A stretch of 64,000 bases of DNA from Ruminococcus sp. (GTDB lineage: Bacteria > Bacillota > Clostridia > Oscillospirales > Ruminococcaceae): contig JAILFN010000123.1 in assembly GCA_024697545.1 (NCBI GenBank), positions 16,251 to 80,250 of the forward strand. The letters are read 5' to 3'. The translations under genes and the position numbers were made by a program. Shown in pieces: positions 54,003 through 62,434 of this stretch (its first letter is position 1; each line of letters starts with the position of its first letter). The notes under the pieces were generated by a model. The model saw only the letters and a program-made list of their open reading frames with translations, searched no databases and was not told the origin of the DNA.

Positions 54003-54788
54003 TTAATTTATTCTGTACTCGTCTTTAAGCTCAAAGACTATATCGTGAGCGATAGCTGCGAAGCCAATCTCCTCATAATAGCTTACGCGGTGAAGGCGTG
54101 CAAAAAGGTGAACCTCATAGCCGTCGTCGCTGAGGCGTTCGCCTATCCAGTAGAGCAGGCGGCGGGCGTAAAGCTGTCCGCGGTATTCGGGGAGGGTCGC
54201 CACCTGACCGATGAGCGCTACGCCGTCGATGATATACTGCATAGTGGCGGTGCTGCGTCCCTTTATGAGAAACGACTGCGAAAGCCCGCGTCTGATACGG
54301 TGCGAGGTATCGGTCAGCCACAGCTCGTATGAATTTGCGAGCGCGGGGAAGGATTCGCGCAGGATAGCGTAAACGTCATCGAGGGCGGGCATCTCATCGA
54401 CTTCGATATCGGGGAGTTCGCCGCGGGGGACGTATGCAAATTCCTTTCGGTGCTCTGTCCTGTAAAGCTCATCGAGCATATACGCCATGCGGCAGGCATA
54501 GAGCGGGTCCAGCTCGATCGAATAAGGCTTCTGGATATTGAGGAATCCGCAGATCTCTTCAAGCTCATCATCGGAAAACACAAAGCCTTCAAGGTCGCAG
54601 ACGAGAGAGGAAGCATTGAATATCGAGATGAGCCCTATCTCCTTGTCACCGCGGCAGATGGCAAAGAACCTTGCGAAATCGTATTTTGTTCCGTAGGACA
54701 TATAATGCGAGCGCATACGCCTTGAATAGCTGCCCCGTTTCAGGCTGTCGAAAAGCGCGTCGTTATCATTTGTAAGCTGATAGATCAT
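54003..54788 (-). CDS. GNAT family N-acetyltransferase
   Basis: 261 residues. The C-terminal half carries a GNAT acetyl-CoA region (IGQVATLPEYRGQLYARRLLYWIGERL, about residues 192-218) ending in LHRVSYYEEIGF. The N-terminal half (MIYQLTNDNDALFDSLKRGSYSRRMRSHYMSYG) is of a different type, perhaps a diverged second GNAT fold. Overlaps the upstream M42 gene stop by four bases. Substrate unknown. Confidence 0.75.
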   Translation of the reverse strand: MIYQLTNDNDALFDSLKRGSYSRRMRSHYMSYGTKYDFARFFAICRGDKEIGLISIFNASSLVCDLEGFVFSDDELEEICGFLNIQKPYSIELDPLYACRMAYMLDELYRTEHRKEFAYVPRGELPDIEVDEMPALDDVYAILRESFPALANSYELWLTDTSHRIRRGLSQSFLIKGRSTATMQYIIDGVALIGQVATLPEYRGQLYARRLLYWIGERLSDDGYEVHLFARLHRVSYYEEIGFAAIAHDIVFELKDEYRIN

Positions 54789-55810
54789 AGTTTCTGTATC
54801 CGTTCCGCAAGCCCGCAGGCAAGCTTATAAGAGCATTCAAGATCGCTCGCGGCGATCACGCAGGAGGGCGAGTGAAGATATCTGCACGGAAGCGATATCG
54901 CCGCTGTGCGAACTCCGCCGCGGGAAACATGGATAGCTCCCGCGTCATTGCCGCCCGCAACAACGCTCTTGGTCTGACAGGGTATGCCGAGCGCTTCGGC
55001 TTGTTCAAACGCGAGCCTGTAAAGCTCTTTATCGTATATCGTGTGTCTGTCCATAAAGGAAACGACTGCGCCCCTGCCGACTTCGCAGACGCGCTTTTCG
55101 CCCGCAGACGAGGGTATATCCGCCGCAGTCGTGGATTCAAGCACGATCGCGAACTCGGGATCGGCGGTGTATGCGGCAGCCGTCGCACCGCGAAGCCCTA
55201 CCTCTTCCTGAACGACGAATGAGAATATGGTATCATACTCGGTGCCTTCCTCGATCATCTTCAGCATTATGGCACAGCCCGCGCGGTCGTCTATCGCTTT
55301 TGAGCGTATCATTCCGTCGCCGAAATGCAGCACTTCGGAATCGAAAACAACGCTGTCGCCCTGACGGACTAGCTTTTCGGCTTCTTCTTTTGAAGAGCAG
55401 CCGATGTCGATGGTCATGGCGTGAACGGACGGAGCTTTCGAGCGCTCATCGTCGGAAAGATTATGTACCGCCGTGCCGCCGATGACTCCGACGGTCTTAT
55501 TTGCGCCGACGAACACGCGCTTGCCGAACAGCACACGCGGGTCTATGCCGCCGACGGTATCGAATCTCAGGCAGCCGTCGCCGCAGATATGGGTGACGAT
55601 CAGACCGACCTCGTCCATGTGGGCGGATATGAGCAGCTTATGCTTTGCGGGCTGCCTGCCCCTGACGCAAGCGATAACACTGCCGAGGGGGTCAACGGTA
55701 TAGTCGCACCTGCCTTCTATCTTCGATATGATGTACGCGCGAACTGCGCCTTCATCGCCCGAGATGCCGTCGAGCGAGCAGAGTTCTTCAAGGTATTTTA
55801 CAAGCTCCAT
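54785..55810 (-). CDS. M42 family metallo-aminopeptidase (second copy)
   Basis: 341 residues. Zinc ligands and catalytic residues of M42 (PepA/Frv/tetrahedral aminopeptidases) are visible: SAHMDEVG, KAIDDRAGCA, the general-base glutamate pair in QEEVGLRG, VLESTTAAD and the last His in CRYLHSP. Tetrahedral aminopeptidases complete intracellular peptide breakdown. It starts at the stop of a paralogue (TGATG overlap), clearly a tandem duplication. Confidence 0.88.
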   Translation of the reverse strand: MELVKYLEELCSLDGISGDEGAVRAYIISKIEGRCDYTVDPLGSVIACVRGRQPAKHKLLISAHMDEVGLIVTHICGDGCLRFDTVGGIDPRVLFGKRVFVGANKTVGVIGGTAVHNLSDDERSKAPSVHAMTIDIGCSSKEEAEKLVRQGDSVVFDSEVLHFGDGMIRSKAIDDRAGCAIMLKMIEEGTEYDTIFSFVVQEEVGLRGATAAAYTADPEFAIVLESTTAADIPSSAGEKRVCEVGRGAVVSFMDRHTIYDKELYRLAFEQAEALGIPCQTKSVVAGGNDAGAIHVSRGGVRTAAISLPCRYLHSPSCVIAASDLECSYKLACGLAERIQKL

Positions 55811-56835
55811 CAGAACAGCCCCCTTTCGCAGAACTCAGCCACAAGTGCTGCGGTGTTCGTGATATCATCGGGCGAGACCGCTTCAACGGGCGTGTGCATA
55901 TATCTGATCGGCACGGAAACGGTGCAGCATGGTATGCCGCCCTTTGAAACGGAAACGGCATCCGCATCGGTGCCCGTTCTGCCGCCCATCACCTCAGTCT
56001 GATACGGGATACCGGCAGCCTTTGCAGCGCCGATAAGATCGCCCGAGAGCCTTCTGTCGAGAACGGGAGATATACCTATCGCGGCACCTCCGCCGACGGT
56101 GAAGTATTCTTCCGCGGATTCGCCGTGTACTCTGCCAAAGGTGACATCGAGTATGAGCGCAAAGTCCGCATCTAAAGTGAACGCACCCGTCCTTGCGCCT
56201 TGCGAGCCTACCTCCTCGCCTGTTGAGAGCAGCACTTCGATATTATACTTATTATCTTTGCCCGAGAGCATATCGAGAACTTCAAGTATCGTCAGGACGC
56301 AGGCGCGGTCATCGAGAGCTTTGGAGGTAATGAGAGAGCCCATAGCAAGCGGCTCATTCTCGATAAGAACGCGGTCGCCGCGTGAGATGAGCGCCTTTGC
56401 GCGTTCTCCCGAAAGCCCCGTATCGACATAAAGATCATCAAGGCTTGCCGCCTTGGAGCTGTCCGACTGCAAGTGCGGCGGGACGCTCGTGATGATGCCG
56501 TAAAGCTTTTCTCTGCCGTATATCGTCACCTTTGAGGCAGGCAGAACGCGGGTATCTGTACCGCCGCATTTTGATACTTTAAGAAAGCCGTCATCTGTGA
56601 TGTGGGTGACGATCAAGCCGATCTCGTCGATATGGGCGTTCAGCATGAGCGTTTTCTTTGCGGGGTCATATCTGCCGACCTTGCAGAACACGCTTCCGAG
56701 GGGAGTTTTTCCGACCTCCCCGTAAACGGAGAAAAGCTCTGCGCAGACATCGGCTATATTCTCTTCAGCGCCAGAGACACCTGTTGCCGTGCAAAGGGTC
56801 GTCAGGCGGTCAAGTAATGCTTTTTTATCTTTCAT
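55810..56835 (-). CDS. M42 family metallo-aminopeptidase (first copy)
   Basis: 341 residues. Has NAHIDEIG, KALDDRACVL, GEEVGSQGAR, LDVTFG and IRYMHTP, so all metal ligands are kept. It is the same length as the following gene but clearly diverged, suggesting different peptide specificities or a mixed complex. The ribosome binding site is weak. It lies 13 bases after murD. Confidence 0.88.
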   Translation of the reverse strand: MKDKKALLDRLTTLCTATGVSGAEENIADVCAELFSVYGEVGKTPLGSVFCKVGRYDPAKKTLMLNAHIDEIGLIVTHITDDGFLKVSKCGGTDTRVLPASKVTIYGREKLYGIITSVPPHLQSDSSKAASLDDLYVDTGLSGERAKALISRGDRVLIENEPLAMGSLITSKALDDRACVLTILEVLDMLSGKDNKYNIEVLLSTGEEVGSQGARTGAFTLDADFALILDVTFGRVHGESAEEYFTVGGGAAIGISPVLDRRLSGDLIGAAKAAGIPYQTEVMGGRTGTDADAVSVSKGGIPCCTVSVPIRYMHTPVEAVSPDDITNTAALVAEFCERGLF

Positions 56836-56848
56836 AACTGTTCGCAGA

Positions 56849-58240
56849 TCAGAGTTCGCTCACAAGGCGCTTGAAATGCTGTCCTCTTTCCTCAAAATTA
56901 TTGTAAAGGTCAAAGCTTGCGCTTGCGGGCGAGAGGGATACGACATCGCCGGGCTGGGAAAGCTTGTAAGCCTGCTGAACAGCCTCTTCGAGGGTCTTGA
57001 CGTTTATGATCTTCAGACCGCTTTCGGGATAGAGCGAAGAAGTCTTTACCGCCGCTTCGATCTTGGGACCTGTCGCGCCGAGGAGTATCAGCAGCTTCAC
57101 CTTTTCATTGACAGTATCAGCCATCGGCTCATAGGGTATCTTCTTATCATAGCCGCCCGCGATCACGATGATCTTCTGATTGAAAGAGTTGAGCCCTGCC
57201 ATTACTCTTGTGGGGCTTGTGGCGATGGAATCGTTGTACCACTTGACACCGTCAAGCTCTCGGACGAACTCTATGCGGTGTTCAACGCCGCCGAAGTTTC
57301 TTGCGGTATTGACGATGCTCTCGACAGAGACTTCGCCCCATACGGCGGAGATCGCGGTAAGGTAGTTGTCAACGTTGTGTATACCGGGGATGCGGATATC
57401 ATCCTTGTGGACTATCTCTGTCACGATGCCCTTGTCGGTATAGCAGAGCATACCGTCATCGCGCAGGAACGCGCCGCGCTCGGTATTGCCCGAAAGAGAG
57501 AACTTGACGAGAGTACCGCGGACCATAGGCGCGAGCTTCATGGTCTCTTCGTTATCGGCATTGAGAACGGTCTTGGAAAAAGCGTTCTGGTGTCTTATAA
57601 GATTGCACTTGGAGTCGATATACTCCTCCATAGTGCCGTGAACGTCGAGGTGGTTGGGCGAGATGTTGGTGATAACGGCAACATCGGGGGAGCGGCGCAT
57701 GGATATAAGCTGGAAGCTTGAAAGCTCAACGACAGCCACATCAGTCTCGCTCATAGTCTCTACCATAGGGAGCAGTGCCTTGCCGATATTTCCGCCGAGG
57801 TGTACCCTTCTGCCCTCTGCCTTCAGGAACTCGCTTATAAGGGTCGTGGAGGTAGTCTTGCCGTCAGAGCCTGTCACCGCGTAGATCTTGCAGGGACAGA
57901 GGTCGAAGAACACCTCCATCTCAGAGGTGATGATAACGCCCGCTTCACGCGCCTTTGTCAGAGCGGGGTTATTATAGTACATACCCGGTGTGCGGAAGAC
58001 GATATCGCAGTTTACAAGTTCATCGAGGTAATTCTCTCCGAGAGCGAAATCCGCGCCCTTTGCGGAAAACTCGCAGTAAAGCTCCTCGGGGAAATGATCC
58101 TCGTCCTTCTTGTCAAGGATAACGACCTTTATGCCCTTTGTCAGGAACAGTCTTATCAGCGCGGTATGGCTGACGCCCGTGCCGATGAAGCCGACTTTTT
58201 TATCCTTTATCGAATTGAAAAATCTCTGTGCCTTTGTCAT
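56849..58240 (-). CDS. murD: UDP-N-acetylmuramoylalanine-D-glutamate ligase
   Basis: 463 residues from the ATG at 58240 (CGGAGAG upstream). Adds D-glutamate to UDP-MurNAc-L-Ala in peptidoglycan synthesis. The N-terminal Rossmann-like domain begins KKVGFIGTGVSHTALIRLFL; the ATP loop is AVTGSDGKTTSTTL; ISPNHLDVHGTMEEY and EHRIEFVRELDGVKWYNDSIATSP are standard Mur ligase segments. It is separated from the usual mur/fts cluster and instead leads an operon with peptidases. Confidence 0.94.
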   Translation of the reverse strand: MTKAQRFFNSIKDKKVGFIGTGVSHTALIRLFLTKGIKVVILDKKDEDHFPEELYCEFSAKGADFALGENYLDELVNCDIVFRTPGMYYNNPALTKAREAGVIITSEMEVFFDLCPCKIYAVTGSDGKTTSTTLISEFLKAEGRRVHLGGNIGKALLPMVETMSETDVAVVELSSFQLISMRRSPDVAVITNISPNHLDVHGTMEEYIDSKCNLIRHQNAFSKTVLNADNEETMKLAPMVRGTLVKFSLSGNTERGAFLRDDGMLCYTDKGIVTEIVHKDDIRIPGIHNVDNYLTAISAVWGEVSVESIVNTARNFGGVEHRIEFVRELDGVKWYNDSIATSPTRVMAGLNSFNQKIIVIAGGYDKKIPYEPMADTVNEKVKLLILLGATGPKIEAAVKTSSLYPESGLKIINVKTLEEAVQQAYKLSQPGDVVSLSPASASFDLYNNFEERGQHFKRLVSEL

Positions 58241-58322
58241 GGTATGCACTCTCCGTTCTTATATTTCTTTCGTTACTTTCCTTTAGAACGCACGTTTCGT
58301 ATATACGCACGCATTCTATTAT

Positions 58323-58351
58323 ATTATACATCAAAACAGGGTGAATGGCAA
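58323..58351 (-). promoter_or_regulatory. Sigma-A promoter for the murD operon
   Basis: On the minus strand TTGCCA, 17 bases, TATAAT, leaving a leader of about 75 bases before the murD start. Confidence 0.65.
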
Positions 58352-58391
58352 TACTTTAAATGAAAAATTAACAATTATACCCTTTCAATAC

Positions 58392-58427
58392 AAAAAGCCC
58401 GAGAACGCGGTGAAACGTTCACGGGCT
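58392..58427 (-). terminator. Intrinsic terminator of the cysE unit
   Basis: On the minus strand AGCCCGTGAACG pairs with CGTTCTCGGGCT and is followed by TTTTG. It lies just after the 56-residue ORF. Confidence 0.85.
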
Positions 58428-58431
58428 GATA

Positions 58432-58602
58432 TCATTCTATATCCCGATAATCATTATCGTAGTCTTTTCGGCTGTCGCAAGCTTCTGCCTCCTGCCTTAG
58501 CTCTTCAAAGGCACGACGGAACATCTCACGGTTGCGGCGTTTGAGTTTTATCGTGATGTACCCCAGAGCTATAACGCCGCCGATAAACAAAAACAGCATC
58601 AT
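58432..58602 (-). CDS. 56-residue membrane protein coupled to cysE
   Basis: Below the length cutoff of the ORF track. The ATG at 58602 overlaps the cysE stop (ATGA). The product starts MMLFLFIGGVIALGYITIKLKRRN, a single membrane helix with a basic cytoplasmic flank, followed by an acidic/helical tail (EMFRRAFEELRQEAEA) ending DYRDIE. It ends immediately before a strong terminator, so transcription and translation with cysE are plausible. No family recognised. Confidence 0.6.
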   Translation of the reverse strand: MMLFLFIGGVIALGYITIKLKRRNREMFRRAFEELRQEAEACDSRKDYDNDYRDIE

Positions 58603-59561
58603 ATCGTATAGAACCAGGTCTCGTTCTGTCCCGGCTCTTCCTTGTCGATAGCGGGCTTAGCCTTGAAATCGCAGTTGAGCTCTAAGTTCTTTACGCTTAT
58701 CCTTGCACCTGCGGGAACGGACTTTGTGATGAATGCGTTACCGCCGATAACAGCGCCAGCGCCCACAACAGTTTCACCGCCGAGTATCGAAGCGCCCGAA
58801 TATATGGTGACGTTATCCTCGATAGTGGGGTGACGCTTTTTGCTTCTTAGGCTCTGACCGCCGCGGGTCGAGAGTGCGCCGAGAGTGACACCCTGATAAA
58901 CCTTAACGTTATCGCCTATCTCAGTAGTCTCGCCGATAACGATGCCTGTGCCGTGGTCGATAAAGAAGTATCTTCCAATAGTAGCACCCGGGTGGATATC
59001 AATACCCGTTTTGCTGTGAGCGTGCTCTGTCATGATACGGGGTATCAGCGGCACACCGAGCAGGAACAGCTCGTGAGCGATACGGTTTACAAGTATAGCG
59101 TAAAGACCGGGGTAGGAATAGATTATCTCGGTCTTATTATAAGCCGCGGGGTCGCCCTCGAAAGCGGCTTCGATATCCGTTTCGATATACTCGCGTATCT
59201 TCGGGAGCTTATCGAGGAACTCAAAGGTGAGAGATTCTGCCTTTTTAACGATCACGTCATCTTCCGCATCAACATACTGCGGATCGTCGCGCAGAACTAT
59301 CGTTATCTGCTTTATCAGCTTGAAGATAACGTCTTCAAGCAGCATGGAGATATTATTGCGGACGGTATACACGCGGAAGGACTTATTGCGGAAATACCCC
59401 GGGAAGATCATTTTTCTCAGGCTGCTCAGGATATCGACCAGCATCTCCTCATCGGGGTGATCGAAGCGCTTGACCTCGTCTATCGTGCGCCCGCCCTCAT
59501 AGTCGGCGAGCAGCCGCAGGGTCACTGCATTTATCTTTTTTTCTATATTGCTGTTGCTCAT
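58599..59561 (-). CDS. cysE: Serine O-acetyltransferase (EpsC-type CysE)
   Basis: 320 residues. Acetylates L-serine with acetyl-CoA as the first step of cysteine synthesis. The C-terminal left-handed beta helix is clear from hexapeptide repeats (IHPGATIGRYFFIDHGTGIVIGETTEIGDNVKVYQGVTLGA and IYSGASILGGETVVGAGAVIGG). The long helical N-terminus matches the longer EpsC form. No cysK lies nearby. AAGGAG precedes the ATG; no T-box is visible in the short leader. Confidence 0.93.
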   Translation of the reverse strand: MSNSNIEKKINAVTLRLLADYEGGRTIDEVKRFDHPDEEMLVDILSSLRKMIFPGYFRNKSFRVYTVRNNISMLLEDVIFKLIKQITIVLRDDPQYVDAEDDVIVKKAESLTFEFLDKLPKIREYIETDIEAAFEGDPAAYNKTEIIYSYPGLYAILVNRIAHELFLLGVPLIPRIMTEHAHSKTGIDIHPGATIGRYFFIDHGTGIVIGETTEIGDNVKVYQGVTLGALSTRGGQSLRSKKRHPTIEDNVTIYSGASILGGETVVGAGAVIGGNAFITKSVPAGARISVKNLELNCDFKAKPAIDKEEPGQNETWFYTI

Positions 59562-59630
59562 AGACAGGTACTCCTTAATAGCTGTATTACTGCATCATAT
59601 GCAGATAACAGCGATTTCTTGCCAAATACC

Positions 59631-59659
59631 ATTATATCACAGCGGGGCTAAATTGTCAA
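59631..59659 (-). promoter_or_regulatory. Consensus sigma-A promoter for cysE
   Basis: On the minus strand a perfect TTGACA, 17 bases and a perfect TATAAT, about 70 bases before the start. Confidence 0.8.
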
Positions 59660-59692
59660 TCGGCTTTTGTTAAAACATAGTGAACAGATATG

Positions 59693-59720
59693 AAAAGCGC
59701 ACCGAGCCGTTCGGTGCGCC
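59693..59720 (-). terminator. Intrinsic terminator of the amidase gene
   Basis: On the minus strand GCGCACCGA pairs with TCGGTGCGC and is followed by TTTT. Confidence 0.8.
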
Positions 59721-59726
59721 GTATAA

Positions 59727-60872
59727 TCAGAACAGATATTTAAGCATAGCGGCTGTTTCGACAGACGCATACTCATTTGAAATAGAAGCGTTGTCCATGA
59801 ACTTCCTGCAATAATCGGGATAGGTGTGGTAACCGTGCTCGATGAGCATACCGGGCACGCCGACAGAAGATGCACCCCTGAGGACTGCATAGTAATCATT
59901 AGAGCCCCATTTGCGGTAGATGACCTGACCCTCCCGCTTCAAGCCGTCGTTATAATCGGTGAACTCATAATCATCGGTGTAGACGACGGGCTTTGTGGAG
60001 TTAATCCACGCGCAGGAATAGATGCCGTGAGCCTTGTTTACATTGGTGACGTACTTGCCGATGTAGTTCGCGATCCTGCGGGTACGCTTGCTGCTTTCCT
60101 TGTAAGCGGTCTTATTCACGAACACGACGGTCTTATTGATATACTTAGGCTGGTCGATGGTATCCCTGCCGTTGGCGTTATAGCCGTTGGCGTTTGAGTG
60201 CAGGGAAACGAACAGGTCGCACTTATTATCGCGTGCGGCGGTACCGCGTGCGAAAAGCTGATCGCCGTCGTCAACGTTCTTTTTGCCGCCGACGGTGATG
60301 TTCTTATCGGCTCGGGTCATATACACATCAACGCCCGAAGCTTTAAGGCTGCTCTGAAGAGCAAGACCTGTAGAAAGCACAGCTTCGGCTTCGGTGTAGC
60401 CGTATGTACCCGCATTCAGTTTTTTGAAATGCCCGGGGTCAACGCATACCTTGACGTTTGAAGCAACGACAGTCCCGCCAAGCTCGGCATAATACTTTGA
60501 GCTATCCGAGACTTTTACCTTAACGCGGTACTCATATCTCTGATGGTCGGCAGTGCTGAGTAGATCGGTGTAATAGTTTTTGCCGTCGGTGCGGTCGCCG
60601 TCGGACGCCATCTTTCCGACAGTCTTCCACACGCCCGAGCCGACATCGGAACGCTGTATGGTATAGATGCTTACGCGGTCGTCCTTGGCACCGCTCCAGT
60701 ATATGCGTATCTTTCGGGAACTCAGTTTCTTAAAGGTGAGCTTGCTGATAGAGACAGGCATCTTTGCATCGGCGGGATCATACTCAGCAGAGGCAGAGAG
60801 CGTCCCCGCGGCAGTTCCGAGCACAGTGAGAGAAGCGAGCACCACAGCCGCCGTTCTTTTAAAAAATGACAT
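59727..60872 (-). CDS. Secreted N-acetylmuramoyl-L-alanine amidase (Amidase_3)
   Basis: 381 residues from the ATG at 60872 (GGAGATGATC upstream). A Sec signal peptide (MSFFKRTAAVVLASLTVLGTAAGTLSASAEY) is followed by an Fn3-like domain (about residues 40-140: SSRKIRIYWSGAKDDRVSIYTIQRS) and the zinc amidase domain with VDPGHF, the Glu in TEAEAVL, SLHSNAN and the catalytic Glu in MLIEHGYHT. It cleaves the bond between MurNAc and L-Ala in peptidoglycan, acting outside the cell in wall turnover or daughter separation. Confidence 0.92.
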   Translation of the reverse strand: MSFFKRTAAVVLASLTVLGTAAGTLSASAEYDPADAKMPVSISKLTFKKLSSRKIRIYWSGAKDDRVSIYTIQRSDVGSGVWKTVGKMASDGDRTDGKNYYTDLLSTADHQRYEYRVKVKVSDSSKYYAELGGTVVASNVKVCVDPGHFKKLNAGTYGYTEAEAVLSTGLALQSSLKASGVDVYMTRADKNITVGGKKNVDDGDQLFARGTAARDNKCDLFVSLHSNANGYNANGRDTIDQPKYINKTVVFVNKTAYKESSKRTRRIANYIGKYVTNVNKAHGIYSCAWINSTKPVVYTDDYEFTDYNDGLKREGQVIYRKWGSNDYYAVLRGASSVGVPGMLIEHGYHTYPDYCRKFMDNASISNEYASVETAAMLKYLF

Positions 60873-60917
60873 CGGGATCATCTCCAATCCATATACAGAC
60901 AGTTATTTTTACTTAGA

Positions 60918-60966
60918 CAAAAGCCCCGTACACATATCGTTATCAGACAAATGGTACAGGGCTTAA
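60918..60966 (-). terminator. Terminator hairpin after tRNA-Arg
   Basis: On the minus strand AAGCCCTGTAC pairs with GTACGGGGCTT across a long loop, followed by TTTTGT, three bases after the tRNA. Confidence 0.65.
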
Positions 60967-60968
60967 AG

Positions 60969-61041
60969 CGTCCCTGAGACGATTCGAACGTCCGACCCTT
61001 CGCTTAGGAGGCGAATGCTCTATCCACTGAGCTACAGAGAC
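60969..61041 (-). tRNA. tRNA-Arg (anticodon CCT)
   Basis: Cloverleaf on the minus strand: acceptor GTCTCTG with CAGGGAC, D arm GCTC-GAGC, anticodon arm TTCGC-CTCCTAA-GCGAA with anticodon CCT, T arm with TTCGAAT. Discriminator G; CCA is not encoded. It reads AGG codons. Confidence 0.95.
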
Positions 61042-61062
61042 AAAATTTAAAACAACATGATT

Positions 61063-61091
61063 ATTATACCACATTACGGTCAAGGTGTCAA
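61063..61091 (-). promoter_or_regulatory. Sigma-A promoter for tRNA-Arg
   Basis: On the minus strand TTGACA, 17 bases, TATAAT, about 20 bases upstream of the mature tRNA 5' end. Confidence 0.8.
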
Positions 61092-61172
61092 GGGGTAAGC
61101 TTGTGAATTTTGCATTAAGCGATCAAAATTTCCGCAAGAATGTAAACAATATGTAAACTCCGCTAAAACCTC

Positions 61173-61201
61173 TTGACAGATAACATATTTACAGGTATAA
61201 T
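61173..61201 (+). promoter_or_regulatory. Consensus sigma-A promoter for smpB-ssrA
   Basis: TTGACA, 17 bases, TATAAT, about 30 bases before the smpB start. It diverges from the tRNA-Arg promoter. Confidence 0.8.
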
Positions 61202-61231
61202 AAAATACTACCCGAAAGGCAGGTGAGGAAT

Positions 61232-61708
61232 GTGGCAGAAAAGAAAGGCTCGGGTACAAAGCAGATAGCCGACAACAGAAAGGCTTACCACGAATACTTC
61301 GTGCTGGAGAAATTCGAGTGCGGGATAGAGCTTTGCGGCACCGAGGTCAAAGGCATACGAAACGGCAGCGTCAACCTGAAGGACGCATGGTGCTCCATCG
61401 AGGACGGCGAATGCTGGGTCAAGGGAATGCACATTTCTCCCTACGAGAAGGGCAACATCTTCAACCGCGACCCAAGGCGCGAGCGCAAGCTGCTGCTGCA
61501 CCGCCGCGAGATCGACCGTCTTTACGGTCAGGTCAAGCAGGAGGGTCTGACGCTCATACCGCTCTCGCTCTACTTCAAGGGCAGCCGCGTGAAGCTCAGC
61601 ATGGGGCTTTGCAAGGGCAAAAAGCTCTACGACAAGCGCGATGATATGGCAAAGAAAGCGGCGCAGCGTGACATTGACAGGGCGATGAAGAATGACAGAC
61701 AGCGATAA
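61232..61708 (+). CDS. smpB: SsrA-binding protein SmpB
   Basis: 158 residues from the GTG at 61232, which gives the family-typical start [23 protein letters not shown] and has GGTGAGGA upstream; the GTG at 61223 in the track is three codons longer and also possible. SmpB binds tmRNA and carries it to stalled ribosomes. The core [21 protein letters not shown] and the basic C-terminal tail ([26 protein letters not shown]) are intact. Its partner RNA is 126 bases downstream. Confidence 0.95.
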   Translation: MAEKKGSGTKQIADNRKAYHEYFVLEKFECGIELCGTEVKGIRNGSVNLKDAWCSIEDGECWVKGMHISPYEKGNIFNRDPRRERKLLLHRREIDRLYGQVKQEGLTLIPLSLYFKGSRVKLSMGLCKGKKLYDKRDDMAKKAAQRDIDRAMKNDRQR

Positions 61709-61834
61709 AGACCGCTCACGGCAATGCCTGTAACGACAGGAGCAGGCGGCGGTGTTTATATCGTTTATTACCGGGTCACAAGTCCGAACGGACATGACAT
61801 ACACGCGGCAGGCTTGCCGTGGACAAACAACAAG

Positions 61835-62204
61835 GGGGGCGTAAAGGTTTCGACGGGGATCTTGAAGCATGATAAGCGAGCCGGGAAGCGAAAATCCCGT
61901 AAAAAGGCGCACGTTTTAAAATTAGACGACAACGATAATTTTGCTTTAGCTGCTGCTTAAGTCAGCGCTCGTCCTGCCCGAGAGTACCACGGCTCGGGTA
62001 AGGGCGTCGATCAGTGGTGAACGTCGCGGGGCGATGGCTGTGACCCCGTGATGTATCACAGCATACCAACCTTTGCCGCGTGCTTGTTTGCGGCTCTGGG
62101 CGGGAATTGGTTTAGTTCGGAGACTGTACCGAAATAACAAGCTACGCTCGTAGAAATTCGTGGGGATGGGTTTTCGGACAGGGGTTCGACTCCCCTCGCC
62201 TCCA
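61835..62204 (+). ncRNA. ssrA: Transfer-messenger RNA (tmRNA)
   Basis: The 5' end GGGGGCGTAAAGGTTTCGACGGGG and 3' end GGTTCGACTCCCCTCGCCTCCA form the tRNA-like domain (GGGGGCG with CGCCTCC; T-loop TTCGACT). The tag reading frame ends DDNDNFALAAA-stop; the open frame before it allows a tag as long as AHVLKLDDNDNFALAAA, but the resume codon is not certain. CCA is not encoded (GCA follows). With SmpB it rescues stalled ribosomes and tags products for proteolysis. The region 61709-61834 between smpB and ssrA shows no separate gene. Confidence 0.95.
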
Positions 62205-62230
62205 GCATTTTTTAAAACCGCGCAATGCCG

Positions 62231-62259
62231 CAAAAACCGCGCTATTACGCGATTTTTTA
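62231..62259 (+). terminator. Terminator-like hairpin downstream of ssrA
   Basis: AAAAACCGCG and CGCGATTTTTT flank a six-base loop with one mismatch, 27 bases after the tmRNA. If the prophage assignment is right, this lies on the phage side of the junction. Confidence 0.5.
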
Positions 62260-62333
62260 TTATTCGGCATTTCAAAAATATTAGAAAACATTTAGTGTAT
62301 TTTTGAATGAATTTTACTATTTTTTAAACTCGC

Positions 62334-62365
62334 TGACACGAAATATGACACGAAACTGACACGAA
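62334..62365. repeat. Three direct repeats TGACACGAA next to the att site
   Basis: TGACACGAA occurs at 62334, 62346 and 62357, spaced 12 and 11 bases, i.e. about one helical turn. Such arrays near an attachment core resemble arm-type binding sites for integrase or excisionase. No gene covers 62260-62394. Confidence 0.5.
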
Positions 62366-62394
62366 TTCCCCCGAACCCGAAAGACTATACCAAC

Positions 62395-62430
62395 AAAAAA
62401 GGCGGCTGCCCCTCCCGGACAGTCGCCTTT
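62395..62430 (-). terminator. Intrinsic terminator of the phage lysis genes
   Basis: On the minus strand AAAGGCGACTGTCC pairs with GGCAGCCGCCTTT (with mismatches), followed by TTTTTT. Confidence 0.8.
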
Positions 62431-62434
62431 GATC

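Noticed and set aside
59562-59630. T-box or cysteine riboswitch in the cysE leader
   Set aside because: The leader is only about 70 bases and lacks the T-box sequence and an antiterminator.
62334-62365. Short CRISPR
   Set aside because: Nine-base repeats with two- to three-base gaps are far too short; an integrase-site explanation fits better.
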